Positions 10,321 through 18,605 are shown, numbered from the stretch's first letter. The stretch: DNA of 64,000 nt from Rhodobacter sp. (GCA_020250125.1 JADCEL010000009.1:28355-92354); one strand, 5' to 3'. Made by a program: numbers and translations. Notes: generated by a model not told the origin, from the letters alone.

Positions 10321-11709
10321 TCAGCCGTCAAGCGGCCGATTTGGCCCAAGCGCGTCAGTTTCAGGGGCAACGATTGCGCCCTTCGGCCATCTGACCTCAA
10401 CGATCGCCCCGAAGCGGTCCGGGTGTTCGGCGCGCGTCAGGAAGGGATCAGTCCCGTTCGCAAAGCTGATCTCGGCCCCCGACCGTTCCAGCAGCGTTTT
10501 GGCAATGAACAGGCCAAGGCCCATGCCTTCGTAGTCGGGCCGCTGTCCGGTTTCTTGTGCCGCGGGCCTGCTGCGGACGAAAGGATCACCGATCCGGCCA
10601 AGGATGTAAGAAGGATAGCCCGCGCCATCATCGATGATCCGCACCGAGATGAAGCTGTCTGTCCAGGTCGCATCGATCCAGACCCGGGACCGGGCAAAGT
10701 CCACCGCGTTCTGAACCAGGTTGCGCAAGCCGTGGATCACTTCGGGGCGCCGCAGGACGGTGGGCTGCCTGTCGCCGCCGTTCGTGCCGGGAAAGACATC
10801 GAAGGCAACGGTTTTTCCCCGGCCGAGATGTGGTTCGGCGGCTTCCCGCAGCACGGCACCAAGCGGAGCCTGCCGCAGGTGAAGGTCGTCTTTCCCCGCA
10901 CGGCCCATCGACCGCAGGATATCGCGGCAGCGGTCTGCCTGGGCGCGGATCAGTTCGGCATCCTCGCGCAGGTCGGGACGGTCTGCCAATTCCTCGACAA
11001 GTTCGGTGCTTGCCAGCTTTATGGTGGCAAGCGGCGTCCCCAGTTCATGGGCCGCTGCGGCAACGACGCCCCCCAGGTCGGTGAGTTTCTGTTCGCGGGC
11101 CAGGGCCATCTGGGTGGCAAGCAGTGCGTCCGACATGCTTCTGATCTCGGTCGCGACGCGGCGGGAATACAGGGCCAGAAACATGATCCCGATCACGATG
11201 GACAGCCAGAATCCAAATCCGAAGACGGCGGGAACCTGCAGGATCGTCCCGTCCGAAAAGCGCAGCGGCAGGTTATGGACCGAGATCACCGAAATCAGGC
11301 AGATGGCGGCCAGACCAAGCAGGACGGTCGTGCGCAGTTCCAGCGCGCCGGCCGAAATCGTCACGGGCACAAGGATCAGAAGGGCGAAGGGGTTGTTCAG
11401 CCCGCCCGTCAGGGCCAGCAGGACGGCAAGCTGCGAGACGTCGAAAAGCAGCGTCAGCATCGCGCCCGCTTCGGAAAACCGCTTGTTTCCCGGAAAGACA
11501 AAAGAGGCAACGAGGTTTCCGGTCACCGCCGCACCAACCACCAGATAGCAAAGCCCAAGCGGAAGCTGCATTCCGAAGACAAGGTCTGCCACGGTCAGCG
11601 CGGCAAGCTGGCCGACGATTGCCATCCAGCGCAAAAGGACAAGGGTGCGCAGGCGAATCCATTCGCTGCGGGTATCGCGATTCGCTGGACCAATGCCTGA
11701 AAGCGCCAT
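10321..11709 (-). CDS. regB: Redox sensor histidine kinase RegB (PrrB)
   Basis: Global redox sensor of the RegB-RegA system that controls photosynthesis, respiration and carbon/nitrogen fixation genes in purple bacteria. The 462-residue protein has six predicted membrane segments. It carries the ubiquinone-binding motif GGLNNPF at residues 102-108, the H-box HELGTPL with phospho-accepting H221, and the redox box ADRCRDILRSMGRAGKDD with the redox-active C261. ATPase motifs NLVQNAVDFA and GMGLGLFIAK follow. It is transcribed divergently from senC, with starts 77 bases apart. The start matches the family N-terminus. Confidence 0.95.
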   Translation of the reverse strand: MALSGIGPANRDTRSEWIRLRTLVLLRWMAIVGQLAALTVADLVFGMQLPLGLCYLVVGAAVTGNLVASFVFPGNKRFSEAGAMLTLLFDVSQLAVLLALTGGLNNPFALLILVPVTISAGALELRTTVLLGLAAICLISVISVHNLPLRFSDGTILQVPAVFGFGFWLSIVIGIMFLALYSRRVATEIRSMSDALLATQMALAREQKLTDLGGVVAAAAHELGTPLATIKLASTELVEELADRPDLREDAELIRAQADRCRDILRSMGRAGKDDLHLRQAPLGAVLREAAEPHLGRGKTVAFDVFPGTNGGDRQPTVLRRPEVIHGLRNLVQNAVDFARSRVWIDATWTDSFISVRIIDDGAGYPSYILGRIGDPFVRSRPAAQETGQRPDYEGMGLGLFIAKTLLERSGAEISFANGTDPFLTRAEHPDRFGAIVEVRWPKGAIVAPETDALGPNRPLDG

Positions 11710-11786
11710 AAACGGACTGTACCATGTTCGAAAGGCCGGTTCTTGTTACGCCGCCGCAGGAGCCAGAGCAATCCGGCAGGACACCC

Positions 11787-12425
11787 ATGGACAAAAGGCA
11801 AGGGATGACAAAATTCGCGGCTGTGCTGGCAGGACTTGCCGTTGTGACCGGTATCGGGCTGTCGGCCTGGTACATCCGGTCGGCAGGGTCCGGCGACCGC
11901 TTTGCAGAGTGCCGGCAAAGCCAGGTATCGGGCGGGGCCGGTGCCATAGGCGGGCCGTTCACCCTGATGGATCAGAACGGCAATACGGTGACGCAGGCCG
12001 ACGTCATCACACAGCCTGTCCTGATCTATTTCGGCTACACGTTCTGTCCCGATGTCTGCCCGCTGGACAACGCCCGGAATGCCGAAGCCGCAGATATCCT
12101 TGAAGAGCGCGGCATAGACGTTACACCGGTTTTCATCTCGGTCGATCCCGCACGGGACACGGCGGATGTTCTGAAAAGCTACACCGAAAACCTGCACCCC
12201 CGCATGATCGGTCTGACGGGAACCGACGGGCAGATCCGCGCCGCGGCCCAGGCCTACAAGGCTTATTTCAGGGTCCAGCCTGCGGAGGATGAGTTTTATC
12301 TGGTCGATCATTCCACATTTACCTACCTCGTTCTTCCCGGAATCGGCTTTGTGGAATTCTTTCGCCGCGAAACCACGCCAGACGAGATGGCCGATCGCGT
12401 GGCCTGCTTCGTTGGCAGGATGTAG
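11787..12425 (+). CDS. senC: SCO1/SenC family copper chaperone (PrrC)
   Basis: Membrane-anchored copper-binding thioredoxin-fold protein that helps assemble the Cu centre of cytochrome oxidase and modulates RegB signalling. The 212-residue product has an N-terminal membrane anchor (about residues 9-28). The Cu ligands are the CPDVC pair C87/C91 and the later histidine in YLVDHSTF. The ATG at 11787 follows GGCAGGA; ATGs at 11724 and 11805 are alternatives. It lies between regB and regA exactly as in Rhodobacter. Confidence 0.92.
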   Translation: MDKRQGMTKFAAVLAGLAVVTGIGLSAWYIRSAGSGDRFAECRQSQVSGGAGAIGGPFTLMDQNGNTVTQADVITQPVLIYFGYTFCPDVCPLDNARNAEAADILEERGIDVTPVFISVDPARDTADVLKSYTENLHPRMIGLTGTDGQIRAAAQAYKAYFRVQPAEDEFYLVDHSTFTYLVLPGIGFVEFFRRETTPDEMADRVACFVGRM

Positions 12426-12431
12426 CCGGAT

Positions 12432-12459
12432 TTGACCCGGCGATGAACTGACTTACATG
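12432..12459 (+). promoter_or_regulatory. Candidate sigma-70 promoter of regA
   Basis: TTGACC and TACATG are separated by 16 bases in the senC-regA gap, 29 bases before the regA start. It would allow regA to be expressed independently of senC. Call rests on hexamer match only. Confidence 0.4.
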
Positions 12460-12487
12460 CATGGCGCACGAACAGAAAGACCGCACA

Positions 12488-13042
12488 ATGGCTGACCCTG
12501 CCCCTGTTGATCTGGGCGAAGACCGTTCGCTTCTTCTTGTTGACGATGACGAATCCTTCGTGAAACGTCTTGCAAAGGCCATGGAGAAACGCGGTTTTCT
12601 GCCCGAAACCGCAGAAAGCGTTGCCGAAGGCAAAGCCATTGCGCTTGCCCGCCCGCCCGCCTATGCCGTCGTCGATCTGCGGCTGGAAGACGGCAACGGA
12701 CTTGATGTGGTCGAAACGCTGAGAGACAAAAGGCCCGGGTGCCGGATTGTTGTCCTTACAGGCTATGGCGCAATCGCCACCGCAGTGGCCGCCGTAAAAA
12801 TCGGCGCAATCGATTATCTTTCGAAACCCGCCGATGCGAATGACATCACGCGCGCGCTGCTTTCAACAGGCGAAGGCATGCCGCCACCGCCAGAGAACCC
12901 CATGTCCGCAGATCGCGTCCGCTGGGAACACATTCAGCGCGTTTACGAGCTTTGCGACCGGAACGTCTCAGAGACTGCCCGACGCCTGAGTATGCATCGC
13001 AGAACCTTGCAGCGCATTCTGGCCAAGCGCAGTCCGAAATAG
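12488..13042 (+). CDS. regA: Redox response regulator RegA (PrrA/ActR)
   Basis: Response regulator phosphorylated by RegB. The 184-residue length equals the Rhodobacter family length when started at 12488 (MADPAPVDLGEDRSLLLV). The receiver domain has VDDDE acidic residues, phospho-acceptor D63 in VVDLRLEDGNG, and the KPAD lysine. A proline-rich linker (PPPPENP) leads to a Fis-type helix-turn-helix (ETARRLSMHRRTLQRIL). An ATG at 12461 is possible but adds nine unconserved residues. It sits between senC and hvrA as in the known locus. Confidence 0.96.
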   Translation: MADPAPVDLGEDRSLLLVDDDESFVKRLAKAMEKRGFLPETAESVAEGKAIALARPPAYAVVDLRLEDGNGLDVVETLRDKRPGCRIVVLTGYGAIATAVAAVKIGAIDYLSKPADANDITRALLSTGEGMPPPPENPMSADRVRWEHIQRVYELCDRNVSETARRLSMHRRTLQRILAKRSPK

Positions 13043-13146
13043 CGCCACGATAACTTCAGCGGACTTCCGCAGTCCTGACGAATTAAATCTTGAAACTGCA
13101 ATCTGACTTGCATAACAGTCCTTCTGTCCGAAGGAGGAATACACAA

Positions 13147-13461
13147 ATGCATCTTAATCTTAACGAGCTATCGTTGAAAGACCTGAAAGATCTGCAGTCC
13201 CAGGTCGCGAGGGCGATCGCGACGTTCGAAGACCGAAAGAAGAAGGAAGCCCTTGCAGATCTTGAAGACAGGGCACGGTCCCTTGGATTCTCTCTGGCCG
13301 AGCTGACTGGTGCCACCGTCAGCCGCAAGCGCGCCCCCGCAACGGCCAAGTATGGCAACCCCGCCAATCCGTCTGACACCTGGTCTGGACGCGGTCGCAA
13401 GCCCCGCTGGTTCGAGGCGGCCCTGATCGCCGGAAAGACACCCGAAGACCTTGCGATCTGA
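13147..13461 (+). CDS. hvrA: H-NS family trans-acting regulator HvrA
   Basis: Nucleoid-associated regulator, known in Rhodobacter to tune light-harvesting and nitrogen-fixation genes. The 104-residue product has an N-terminal oligomerisation helix (LKDLKDLQSQVARAIATFED). The C-terminal DNA-binding segment YGNPANPSDTWSGRGRKPRW contains the H-NS-type core. The start is fixed by a strong AAGGAGGAA ribosome-binding site 7 bases upstream. It follows regA by 104 bases and may have its own weak promoter there. Confidence 0.92.
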   Translation: MHLNLNELSLKDLKDLQSQVARAIATFEDRKKKEALADLEDRARSLGFSLAELTGATVSRKRAPATAKYGNPANPSDTWSGRGRKPRWFEAALIAGKTPEDLAI

Positions 13462-13466
13462 AGATG

Positions 13467-13536
13467 TCACCCCTGCCTGAACGGCGGCACCACAGCCGGA
13501 TCGAACCGGCTGCGGCGCAAAGTTCAGGCAGGGTGA
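13467..13536. other. Nested double inverted repeat just after hvrA
   Basis: The outer arms 13467-13482 and 13522-13536 pair over 15 bases with a single bulged C. The inner arms CAGCCGG (13493-13499) and CCGGCTG (13506-13512) form a perfect 7-bp stem around a 6-base loop. It begins 5 bases after the hvrA stop. There is no T tract, so it may be a transcript-stabilising 3' structure rather than a simple terminator. Confidence 0.6.
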
Positions 13537-13608
13537 AACCGCAATTGCGGCCCGCCCCTGTTCCCGAACGATCCGGACCTGCGCCGACCCTGGCGCGTTG
13601 CACCGGGG

Positions 13609-14211
13609 TCATGCATCCGGGGTGCCGATCAGGGTTGCGTGGCGTTTCAGGAATGCCGACCTGACCTGGGCAGGCGGACGCAGCTGAATGACAAGGCCCG
13701 AAACAACTTTCGCCTGCGGTGCCCCGAACAGACGGTCGGCCTCGTCCTTGCGAAAACCGGCAATCTGGATGGCCTCCATCCAGGCTGACACCCGGTCTGC
13801 CCGCTTGATGGCCGCCTTGACCGGGCCGGGCAGCACAGCGGGCAGGCCAAAGCGCAGGTGAACCGCTGCGGCAAGCCGCTCGTCAAGGGCACCGTACCCC
13901 GGCCCCACTGCCGCTTTCACGGGGCTGATCATGTCTCCGATCACATATTCCGGGGCATCGTGCAGCAGGGCGGCAAGACACCACTTCAGCGGTGCCTGCG
14001 GATTCATCCGCGCAAAAAGCTGTTCAACAAGCAGCGAATGTTCAGCGACCGAATAGGGCCAGTCGCCAAAGGTCTGGCCGTTCCAGCGCGCCACAAAGGC
14101 CAGCCCATGTGCGATATCCTCGATCTCGATATCCACCGGGGTCGGATCCAGCAGGTCAAGCCTGCGTCCCGACAGCATTCTTTGCCATGCGCGTGCCGGT
14201 GTTTTCGCCAT
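13609..14211 (-). CDS. HD-domain phosphohydrolase (YfbR-like)
   Basis: Predicted metal-dependent phosphohydrolase, possibly acting on nucleotides. About 200 residues, with the HD-superfamily order of motifs: SVAEHSLLVEQ (first His), CLAALLHDAPEYVIGD (the HD pair) and later KRADRVSAWMEA (final Asp). Started at 14211 (MAKTPARAWQRML) with a GGGGG stretch as ribosome-binding site. An in-frame ATG at 14235 is also possible and lies in the same inverted repeat. Its neighbourhood between hvrA and ahcY suggests a conserved but uncharacterised companion of this locus. Confidence 0.8.
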   Translation of the reverse strand: MAKTPARAWQRMLSGRRLDLLDPTPVDIEIEDIAHGLAFVARWNGQTFGDWPYSVAEHSLLVEQLFARMNPQAPLKWCLAALLHDAPEYVIGDMISPVKAAVGPGYGALDERLAAAVHLRFGLPAVLPGPVKAAIKRADRVSAWMEAIQIAGFRKDEADRLFGAPQAKVVSGLVIQLRPPAQVRSAFLKRHATLIGTPDA

Positions 14212-14237
14212 GCTGCCCCCGTTTTGCGGCAGCATGG
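14208..14237. repeat. Perfect inverted repeat covering the HD-gene start codons
   Basis: CCATGCTGCC (14208-14217) and GGCAGCATGG (14228-14237) pair perfectly around a 10-base spacer. Each arm contains one of the two in-frame ATG candidates of the HD hydrolase gene. It could be an operator or an mRNA hairpin that masks the start. Confidence 0.5.
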
Positions 14238-14265
14238 CGGTTCTGTGCCGCCTGCTCAAGCACCG

Positions 14266-15294
14266 TCACATCTGAAGAACGATCCGCCCGTCGATCTTGC
14301 CTGCCTTCATCCGGTCGAAGATGGCGTTGATGTTTTCCAGCCGGTCCCAGCTGAAATGCGATGCAACCTTGCCTTCGCCCGCGAACTCCAGCGCCTCGCG
14401 CAGGTCGTTGCGCGTTCCCACGATCGATCCGCGCACCGTGATCCGCTTCAGCACAATCTCGAATATCGGCAGCGGAAAATCCCCTGGCGGCAACCCGACA
14501 AGAGACATGAATCCCCCCCGCCGCAGCATACCCACCGCCTGCCCGAAGGCCGAATTGGAAACGGCAGTGACCAACACCCCATGAACGCCGCCGATCTGGC
14601 TTTGCAGTTCGGCCGCAACATCGATCTCTGCCGCGTTCAGCGTCAGGTCGGCCCCAAGACTGCGCGCCAGCGCAAGCTTGTCTTCGGCAATATCCACTGC
14701 AACCACATGCAGGCCCATTGCCCTGGCATATTGCACGGCCATGTGGCCCAGCCCGCCGATGCCGGAAATCGCCACCCACTGCCCTGGCTTTGCCTCGGTC
14801 TCTTTCAGGCCTTTGTAGACGGTGACGCCCGCGCAAAGCACCGGTGCCGCCGCCCCGAAATCCAGCCCGTCAGGAAGCAGCCCCACATAATCTGCATCTG
14901 CCCGGACAAAGTCGGCATAGCCGCCATCTACTGTATAACCGGTCATCTGCTGGCTTTCGCACAGCGTTTCCCAGCCGCCCACGCAGTGCGGACAGCGGCC
15001 ACAGGCCGTATGCAGCCAGGGCGCGCCGATGCGGTCGCCTTCCTTCAGATGCGTCACACCCGCGCCGACGGCGGCAACCTCGCCCACGCCTTCGTGCCCC
15101 GGAATGAACGGCGGATGCGGCTTGACCGGCCAGTCGCCGCAGGCCGCGTGCAGATCGGTATGGCACACGCCCGATGCGCGCACCCGCATCAACACCTGCC
15201 CGGGGCCAATCACGGGCACCGGCACCTCACGGATTTCCAGCGGTGCGCCCAACCGGGTTACAACCGCAGCCTTCATCATTTTCGGCAGTGACAT
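14266..15294 (-). CDS. Zinc-dependent alcohol dehydrogenase (AdhP/AdhA type)
   Basis: Medium-chain NAD(P)-dependent alcohol dehydrogenase. The 342-residue product has catalytic-zinc residues in [15 protein letters not shown] and the GHEGVGEV glutamate. The structural-zinc cluster is [15 protein letters not shown], the Rossmann motif is [18 protein letters not shown], and the C-terminus is GRIVLQM. The ATG at 15294 has GGAGAGGAAAG just upstream. It is divergent from ahcY across a 151-base gap that holds an FNR-type palindrome, hinting at oxygen-responsive control of fermentation or aldehyde reduction. Confidence 0.88.
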   Translation of the reverse strand: MSLPKMMKAAVVTRLGAPLEIREVPVPVIGPGQVLMRVRASGVCHTDLHAACGDWPVKPHPPFIPGHEGVGEVAAVGAGVTHLKEGDRIGAPWLHTACGRCPHCVGGWETLCESQQMTGYTVDGGYADFVRADADYVGLLPDGLDFGAAAPVLCAGVTVYKGLKETEAKPGQWVAISGIGGLGHMAVQYARAMGLHVVAVDIAEDKLALARSLGADLTLNAAEIDVAAELQSQIGGVHGVLVTAVSNSAFGQAVGMLRRGGFMSLVGLPPGDFPLPIFEIVLKRITVRGSIVGTRNDLREALEFAGEGKVASHFSWDRLENINAIFDRMKAGKIDGRIVLQM

Positions 15295-15350
15295 CTTTCC
15301 TCTCCATTCTGGCCGTCGCCGCAGCCTGCACCAATGCCCGCGCACGCGCC

Positions 15351-15364
15351 TTGACATCGATCAA
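15351..15364. promoter_or_regulatory. FNR/CRP-type palindrome between adh and ahcY
   Basis: TTGAC-ATCG-ATCAA matches the FNR half-site spacing (five-four-five) with one mismatch from TTGAT-N4-ATCAA. It lies 57 bases upstream of the adh start and 82 upstream of ahcY. Rhodobacterial FnrL sites have this form. Confidence 0.55.
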
Positions 15365-15445
15365 CCCTGCGGCTCTTCGGCGTTGCCCGCCATCCGGGCA
15401 CCTGCTATGTGACCCGCCCAAAGCAAACCCGTAGCGGAGGCTGCC

Positions 15446-16837
15446 ATGAAAGACTTTATCGTCAAGGATGCTGCACTTGCCGCCTTCGGCCGCAAAGAGC
15501 TGACCATCGCCGAAACCGAAATGCCCGGCCTGATGGCGCTGCGCGAGGAATTCGGCGCATCCCGGCCGCTGAAGGGTGCCCGGATCGCCGGCAGCCTGCA
15601 TATGACGATCCAGACGGGTGTGCTGATTGAAACGCTGAAATTCCTTGGGGCCGATGTGCGCTGGGCCTCGTGCAACATCTTCTCGACCCAGGATCATGCG
15701 GCGGCGGCCATTGCCGAAGCAGGCGTTCCGGTCTTTGCGATCAAGGGCGAAACACTGGAAGATTACTGGGCCTATACCGACATGATCTTTCAGTTCCCCG
15801 AAGGCACCTGCAACATGATCCTGGATGACGGCGGCGATGCCACGCTGTACATCCTGATGGGCGCGCGGGTTGAGGGCGGCGAGACCGATCTGATCGCCGT
15901 GCCGACCAGCGATGAAGAGGTCTGCCTGTTCAACCAGATCCGCAAGCGCCTTGCGGCGTCGCCGGGATGGTTCACCCGGCAGCGCGACGCCATTCGCGGC
16001 GTGTCCGAGGAAACGACCACCGGCGTTCACCGGCTGTATGACCTGCACAAGAAGGGCCTGCTGCCCTTCCCGGCGATCAATGTGAATGATTCGGTGACGA
16101 AATCGAAGTTCGACAACAAGTATGGCTGCAAGGAATCGCTGGTTGATGGCATCCGCCGTGCCACCGATACGATGATGGCGGGCAAGGTGGCGGTCGTCTG
16201 CGGCTATGGCGATGTGGGCAAGGGGTCTGCCGCCTCGCTTCAGGGGGCCGGGGCGCGGGTGAAAGTGACCGAGATTGATCCGATCTGCGCGCTGCAGGCG
16301 GCGATGGATGGCTTTGAAGTGGTGGTGCTGGAGGATGTGGTGCGCGACGCCGACATCTTCATCACCACGACCGGCAACAAGGACGTCATCCGTCTGGAGC
16401 ATATGCGCGAGATGAAGGACATGGCCATTGTCGGCAACATCGGCCACTTCGACAATGAAATTCAGGTCGCCGCCCTGCGCAACCACAAATGGACGAACAT
16501 CAAGGATCAGGTCGACATGATCGAGATGCTGTCCGGCAGGCGGATCATCCTGCTGTCCGAGGGGCGTCTGTTGAACCTTGGCAATGCCACCGGCCATCCG
16601 TCCTTTGTGATGTCGGCCAGCTTTACCAACCAGGTCCTGGCGCAGATCGAGCTTTGGACGAAGGGCACCGGTTATGCGCCGGGCGTCTACATCCTGCCAA
16701 AGCACCTTGACGAAAAGGTGGCGCGCCTGCACCTGAAGAAGATCGGCGTCAAGCTGACCGAGCTGAAGCCGGATCAGGCCGCCTATATCGGCGTGTCTGT
16801 CGAAGGCCCGTTCAAATCCGATCACTACCGCTACTGA
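15446..16837 (+). CDS. ahcY: S-adenosyl-L-homocysteine hydrolase
   Basis: NAD-dependent enzyme that splits S-adenosylhomocysteine into adenosine and homocysteine, keeping methyltransferases active. The 463-residue length is typical of the proteobacterial form with the extra loop. Signatures seen include [19 protein letters not shown], the NAD-binding [10 protein letters not shown], and the C-terminal KSDHYRY. The ribosome-binding site GCGGAGG precedes the ATG. It is the last gene of the reg-hvr locus and ends in a strong hairpin. Confidence 0.97.
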   Translation: MKDFIVKDAALAAFGRKELTIAETEMPGLMALREEFGASRPLKGARIAGSLHMTIQTGVLIETLKFLGADVRWASCNIFSTQDHAAAAIAEAGVPVFAIKGETLEDYWAYTDMIFQFPEGTCNMILDDGGDATLYILMGARVEGGETDLIAVPTSDEEVCLFNQIRKRLAASPGWFTRQRDAIRGVSEETTTGVHRLYDLHKKGLLPFPAINVNDSVTKSKFDNKYGCKESLVDGIRRATDTMMAGKVAVVCGYGDVGKGSAASLQGAGARVKVTEIDPICALQAAMDGFEVVVLEDVVRDADIFITTTGNKDVIRLEHMREMKDMAIVGNIGHFDNEIQVAALRNHKWTNIKDQVDMIEMLSGRRIILLSEGRLLNLGNATGHPSFVMSASFTNQVLAQIELWTKGTGYAPGVYILPKHLDEKVARLHLKKIGVKLTELKPDQAAYIGVSVEGPFKSDHYRY

Positions 16838-16843
16838 TGCCCG

Positions 16844-16869
16844 CCGCGCCCGGACCTGTCCGGGCGCGG
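16844..16869 (+). terminator. Hairpin after ahcY
   Basis: Twelve-base perfect stem CCGCGCCCGGAC / GTCCGGGCGCGG with a two-base loop, starting 7 bases after the ahcY stop. The T tract is poor, so termination may be partial. Confidence 0.65.
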
Positions 16870-17059
16870 CTGCCTTGGATTGATCCTGTCGCGCCGCTGG
16901 CACGGGGCGGTGGCCGGAAGACCTTTGTCGGTGCCGGAATTCGCTTTTGGCCCGGTGCGTTTCGCTTGACCTTGCGGCCACATCCATATCACGCTGCGCT
17001 GCGCGGGGCGATTGTCAGGACCGCCTGCGTGACATGACGGGTCAACAGGAGCGGAACGC

Positions 17060-17401
17060 ATGAGCAAAAGAGACGAACTGATTTCAAGATATGCCGAAGA
17101 TCTGCGCACCAAATGCAGGATAGAACCGGATATGGCGCTGCTGACCAAGGTGACGATCGGCTGCGGGCCGGCGATTTACAACGCCGATTCCTCGACCGTG
17201 GCCGGTACCGATACCTCGGAACTTGAAACCATCAAGGCCAATTTTCTGATCAGGAAACTTGGACTTGCCGATGGTCCGAAGCTGATGGAAGCGATCAGGG
17301 CCGTCATCGAAACCTATGGAAAGTCCGAACGCAACAAGTATCGCGCGGTGATCTATTACATGCTGGTGAAGCACTTCGGAAAAGACGGCGTCTACGGCTG
17401 A
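17060..17401 (+). CDS. DUF2853 family protein
   Basis: A 113-residue soluble helical protein with no known reaction. It begins MSKRDELISRYAEDLRTKC and contains the family-typical NFLIRKLGL and YGKSERNKYRAVIYYMLVKHFGK. A good ribosome-binding site (CAGGAGCGGAACGC) precedes the ATG. A possible promoter with TTGACC lies at about 16968. The gene stands alone between two hairpins. Family assignment is by overall sequence resemblance; function is unknown. Confidence 0.75.
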   Translation: MSKRDELISRYAEDLRTKCRIEPDMALLTKVTIGCGPAIYNADSSTVAGTDTSELETIKANFLIRKLGLADGPKLMEAIRAVIETYGKSERNKYRAVIYYMLVKHFGKDGVYG

Positions 17402-17422
17402 CGGCGCAGCAAAGCGGTCATT

Positions 17423-17443
17423 GCCCGTGCGGCGCGCACGGGC
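17423..17443 (+). terminator. Hairpin after DUF2853 gene
   Basis: Perfect 8-bp stem GCCCGTGC/GCACGGGC with a GGCGC loop, 22 bases after the stop codon. It lacks a T tract, so it is probably a weak terminator or a 3' stabiliser. Confidence 0.45.
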
Positions 17444-17577
17444 GCTGACGCTTTCGTAAAATTCGCCGTTCTTGCCGTTTGCGCGATGCCGGGCCGATCC
17501 GTAAGGTCAGAACATCAGGGCAGGACGCCCGGGACCTTTATCGAACACGTGTGGTGCGAAGGGAGCACGTGGGGTGG

Positions 17578-17614
17578 ATGGAGGGTCCCGTCGGGGTCGG
17601 GGCCCTCCATTTTT
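17578..17614 (+). terminator. Strong Rho-independent terminator
   Basis: A 13-bp stem, from ATGGAGGG on the left to CCCTCCAT on the right, extends inward through CCCG/CGGG with one G-T pair. A 7-base loop and a T5 tract complete it. This is the clearest intrinsic terminator in the window and acts on the plus strand. Confidence 0.8.
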
Positions 17615-17733
17615 CATGCGGCAGACAGGGCGTTCCGCTGCCGGCACCACCGGTGATGGCATGATTGGCAGCCGTCGGCGCAACCCGGAAGGACCGGCCT
17701 GCACAGGCCCCGGCGGCATCAGGGCCGGACCCT

Positions 17734-18153
17734 TCAGGGGTCCACCCCGCCCATCCGGCAGACGATCTGCCATTCGTCCTTTGTCACGGGCTGCACCGAC
17801 AGGCGGGTGTTGCGGACCAGAACCATCGCCTCAAGACCCGGCTGCACCTTGCACGCGTCCAGGGTGACAGGCCGCAGAAACGGCCGCAGCGCGCGCAGCG
17901 TCACGCAATCCCAGCGCGGATCATCGGTGCTGCTGTCTTGCGCGCTTTCCCGGATCACTTCGACGATGCCGACAACCGCCTTGCCGATGTTGGAATGATA
18001 GAAGAAGCCCAGATCACCCCGTTTCATCGCACGCATGTTGTTGCGCGCCTGATAATTCCTGACACCCTGCCAGTCTTCTCCGGCGTCGCCCTTCGCCACC
18101 TGATGGTCCCATCCCCAGGTGTCAGGTTCGGATTTGAAAAGCCAATACGCCAT
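17734..18153 (-). CDS. EVE-domain protein
   Basis: A 139-residue single EVE domain (PUA-like fold), a family thought to read modified bases in DNA or RNA. It begins MAYWLFKSEPDTWGW and contains GVRNYQARNNMRAMKRGDLGFFYHS, both hallmarks of the family. The ATG is at 18153; a TTG one codon upstream is discounted. The first 13 codons and the sequence before them are duplicated 76 bases upstream. It lies downstream of yciI on the same strand. Confidence 0.9.
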   Translation of the reverse strand: MAYWLFKSEPDTWGWDHQVAKGDAGEDWQGVRNYQARNNMRAMKRGDLGFFYHSNIGKAVVGIVEVIRESAQDSSTDDPRWDCVTLRALRPFLRPVTLDACKVQPGLEAMVLVRNTRLSVQPVTKDEWQIVCRMGGVDP

Positions 18154-18271
18154 CAAACGGCCAACTTTCTCTATTTTCAGATCGCGACAGACTGGTGTCA
18201 GGTTCGAATTTGAAAATCCAATGTATCATCAACCGATCACCTTCTTCCATTCCCGGATCGCAACAGACTGG
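18120..18271 (-). repeat. 76-bp imperfect tandem duplication at the yciI-EVE junction
   Basis: Two units, 18196-18271 and 18120-18195, align without gaps. Both contain CAGTCTGT(T/C)GCGATC, the TTGATG stop/start junction, and a copy of the EVE start region (TTTTCAAA-TCGAACCTGACACC pattern). The upstream unit keeps the true yciI end plus a dead EVE start (MIHWIFKFEPDTS). The downstream unit holds a broken yciI tail with in-frame stops and the true EVE start. Confidence 0.8.
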
Positions 18272-18501
18272 AAAAGGCCCGCTTTCGCATAGGGGTCGGC
18301 AGCGGCCCATGCCCTTGCCTCGTCCATGGACGCGACGGACAGGATAACAAGGGAACCGGTCATGGTGCCGGTTTCGTCCAGAAAGGGCCCGGCCATTTCC
18401 ACCACACCCGACGCGGCGATATGGGCCAGATGGGCCTCCCGGTTCTCAAGCCGGGTCTGAAGCGCGCCGGGCTTGTCGATACAGATCAGGGCTGCACGCA
18501 T
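18229..18501 (-). CDS. YciI family protein
   Basis: A 90-residue YciI-like protein (ferredoxin-like fold, related to dienelactone/muconolactone-type enzymes; reaction unknown). It begins MRAALICIDKPGALQTRLENREAHLAHI and has the typical GPFLDETGTMTGSLVIL and DPYAKAGLFQSVAIREWKKVIG segments. The ribosome-binding site (CAGGAGTGAGAC) lies in a probable gpsA remnant. Its TGA overlaps the dead EVE start as TGATG, suggesting that the ancestral yciI and EVE genes were directly coupled. Confidence 0.88.
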   Translation of the reverse strand: MRAALICIDKPGALQTRLENREAHLAHIAASGVVEMAGPFLDETGTMTGSLVILSVASMDEARAWAAADPYAKAGLFQSVAIREWKKVIG

Positions 18502-18504
18502 GTC

Positions 18505-18605
18505 TCACTCCTGTTTCAGCGGTCTGGAAAGCAGCACGTCGGACCGGTCACGCGCAGGCGCAACGGCCAGTGTCATTCTGGATGCAGCGCTGCGGGAAAC
18601 GCCGG
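18505..18605 (-). pseudogene. Probable 3' remnant of glycerol-3-phosphate dehydrogenase gene gpsA
   Basis: The frame ending in TGA at 18505 reads SRMTLAVAPARDRSDVLLSRPLKQE, and the end LLSRPLKQE resembles the C-terminus of GpsA. In related Rhodobacteraceae gpsA sits between tsaD and yciI; here only about 100 bases separate those genes. Most of gpsA appears deleted. The identification rests on a short tail and on expected gene order. Confidence 0.42.

Larger units (their letters stand above)
17402..17733. other. Gene-free stretch with hairpins; candidate small RNA
   Basis: No credible coding frame. It holds a hairpin at 17423-17443 (8-bp stem GCCCGTGC/GCACGGGC), a TAAAAT-like element at about 17455, two CACGTG hexamers at about 17547 and 17566, and a strong intrinsic terminator at 17578-17614. 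A terminator this far (177 bases) from the DUF2853 stop suggests an independent short transcript on the plus strand. Confidence 0.4.

Noticed and set aside
15365..15445. S-adenosylhomocysteine or SAM/SAH riboswitch upstream of ahcY
   Set aside because: The short leader contains no recognisable pseudoknot core of those riboswitches; only an FNR-type palindrome and a ribosome-binding site were found.
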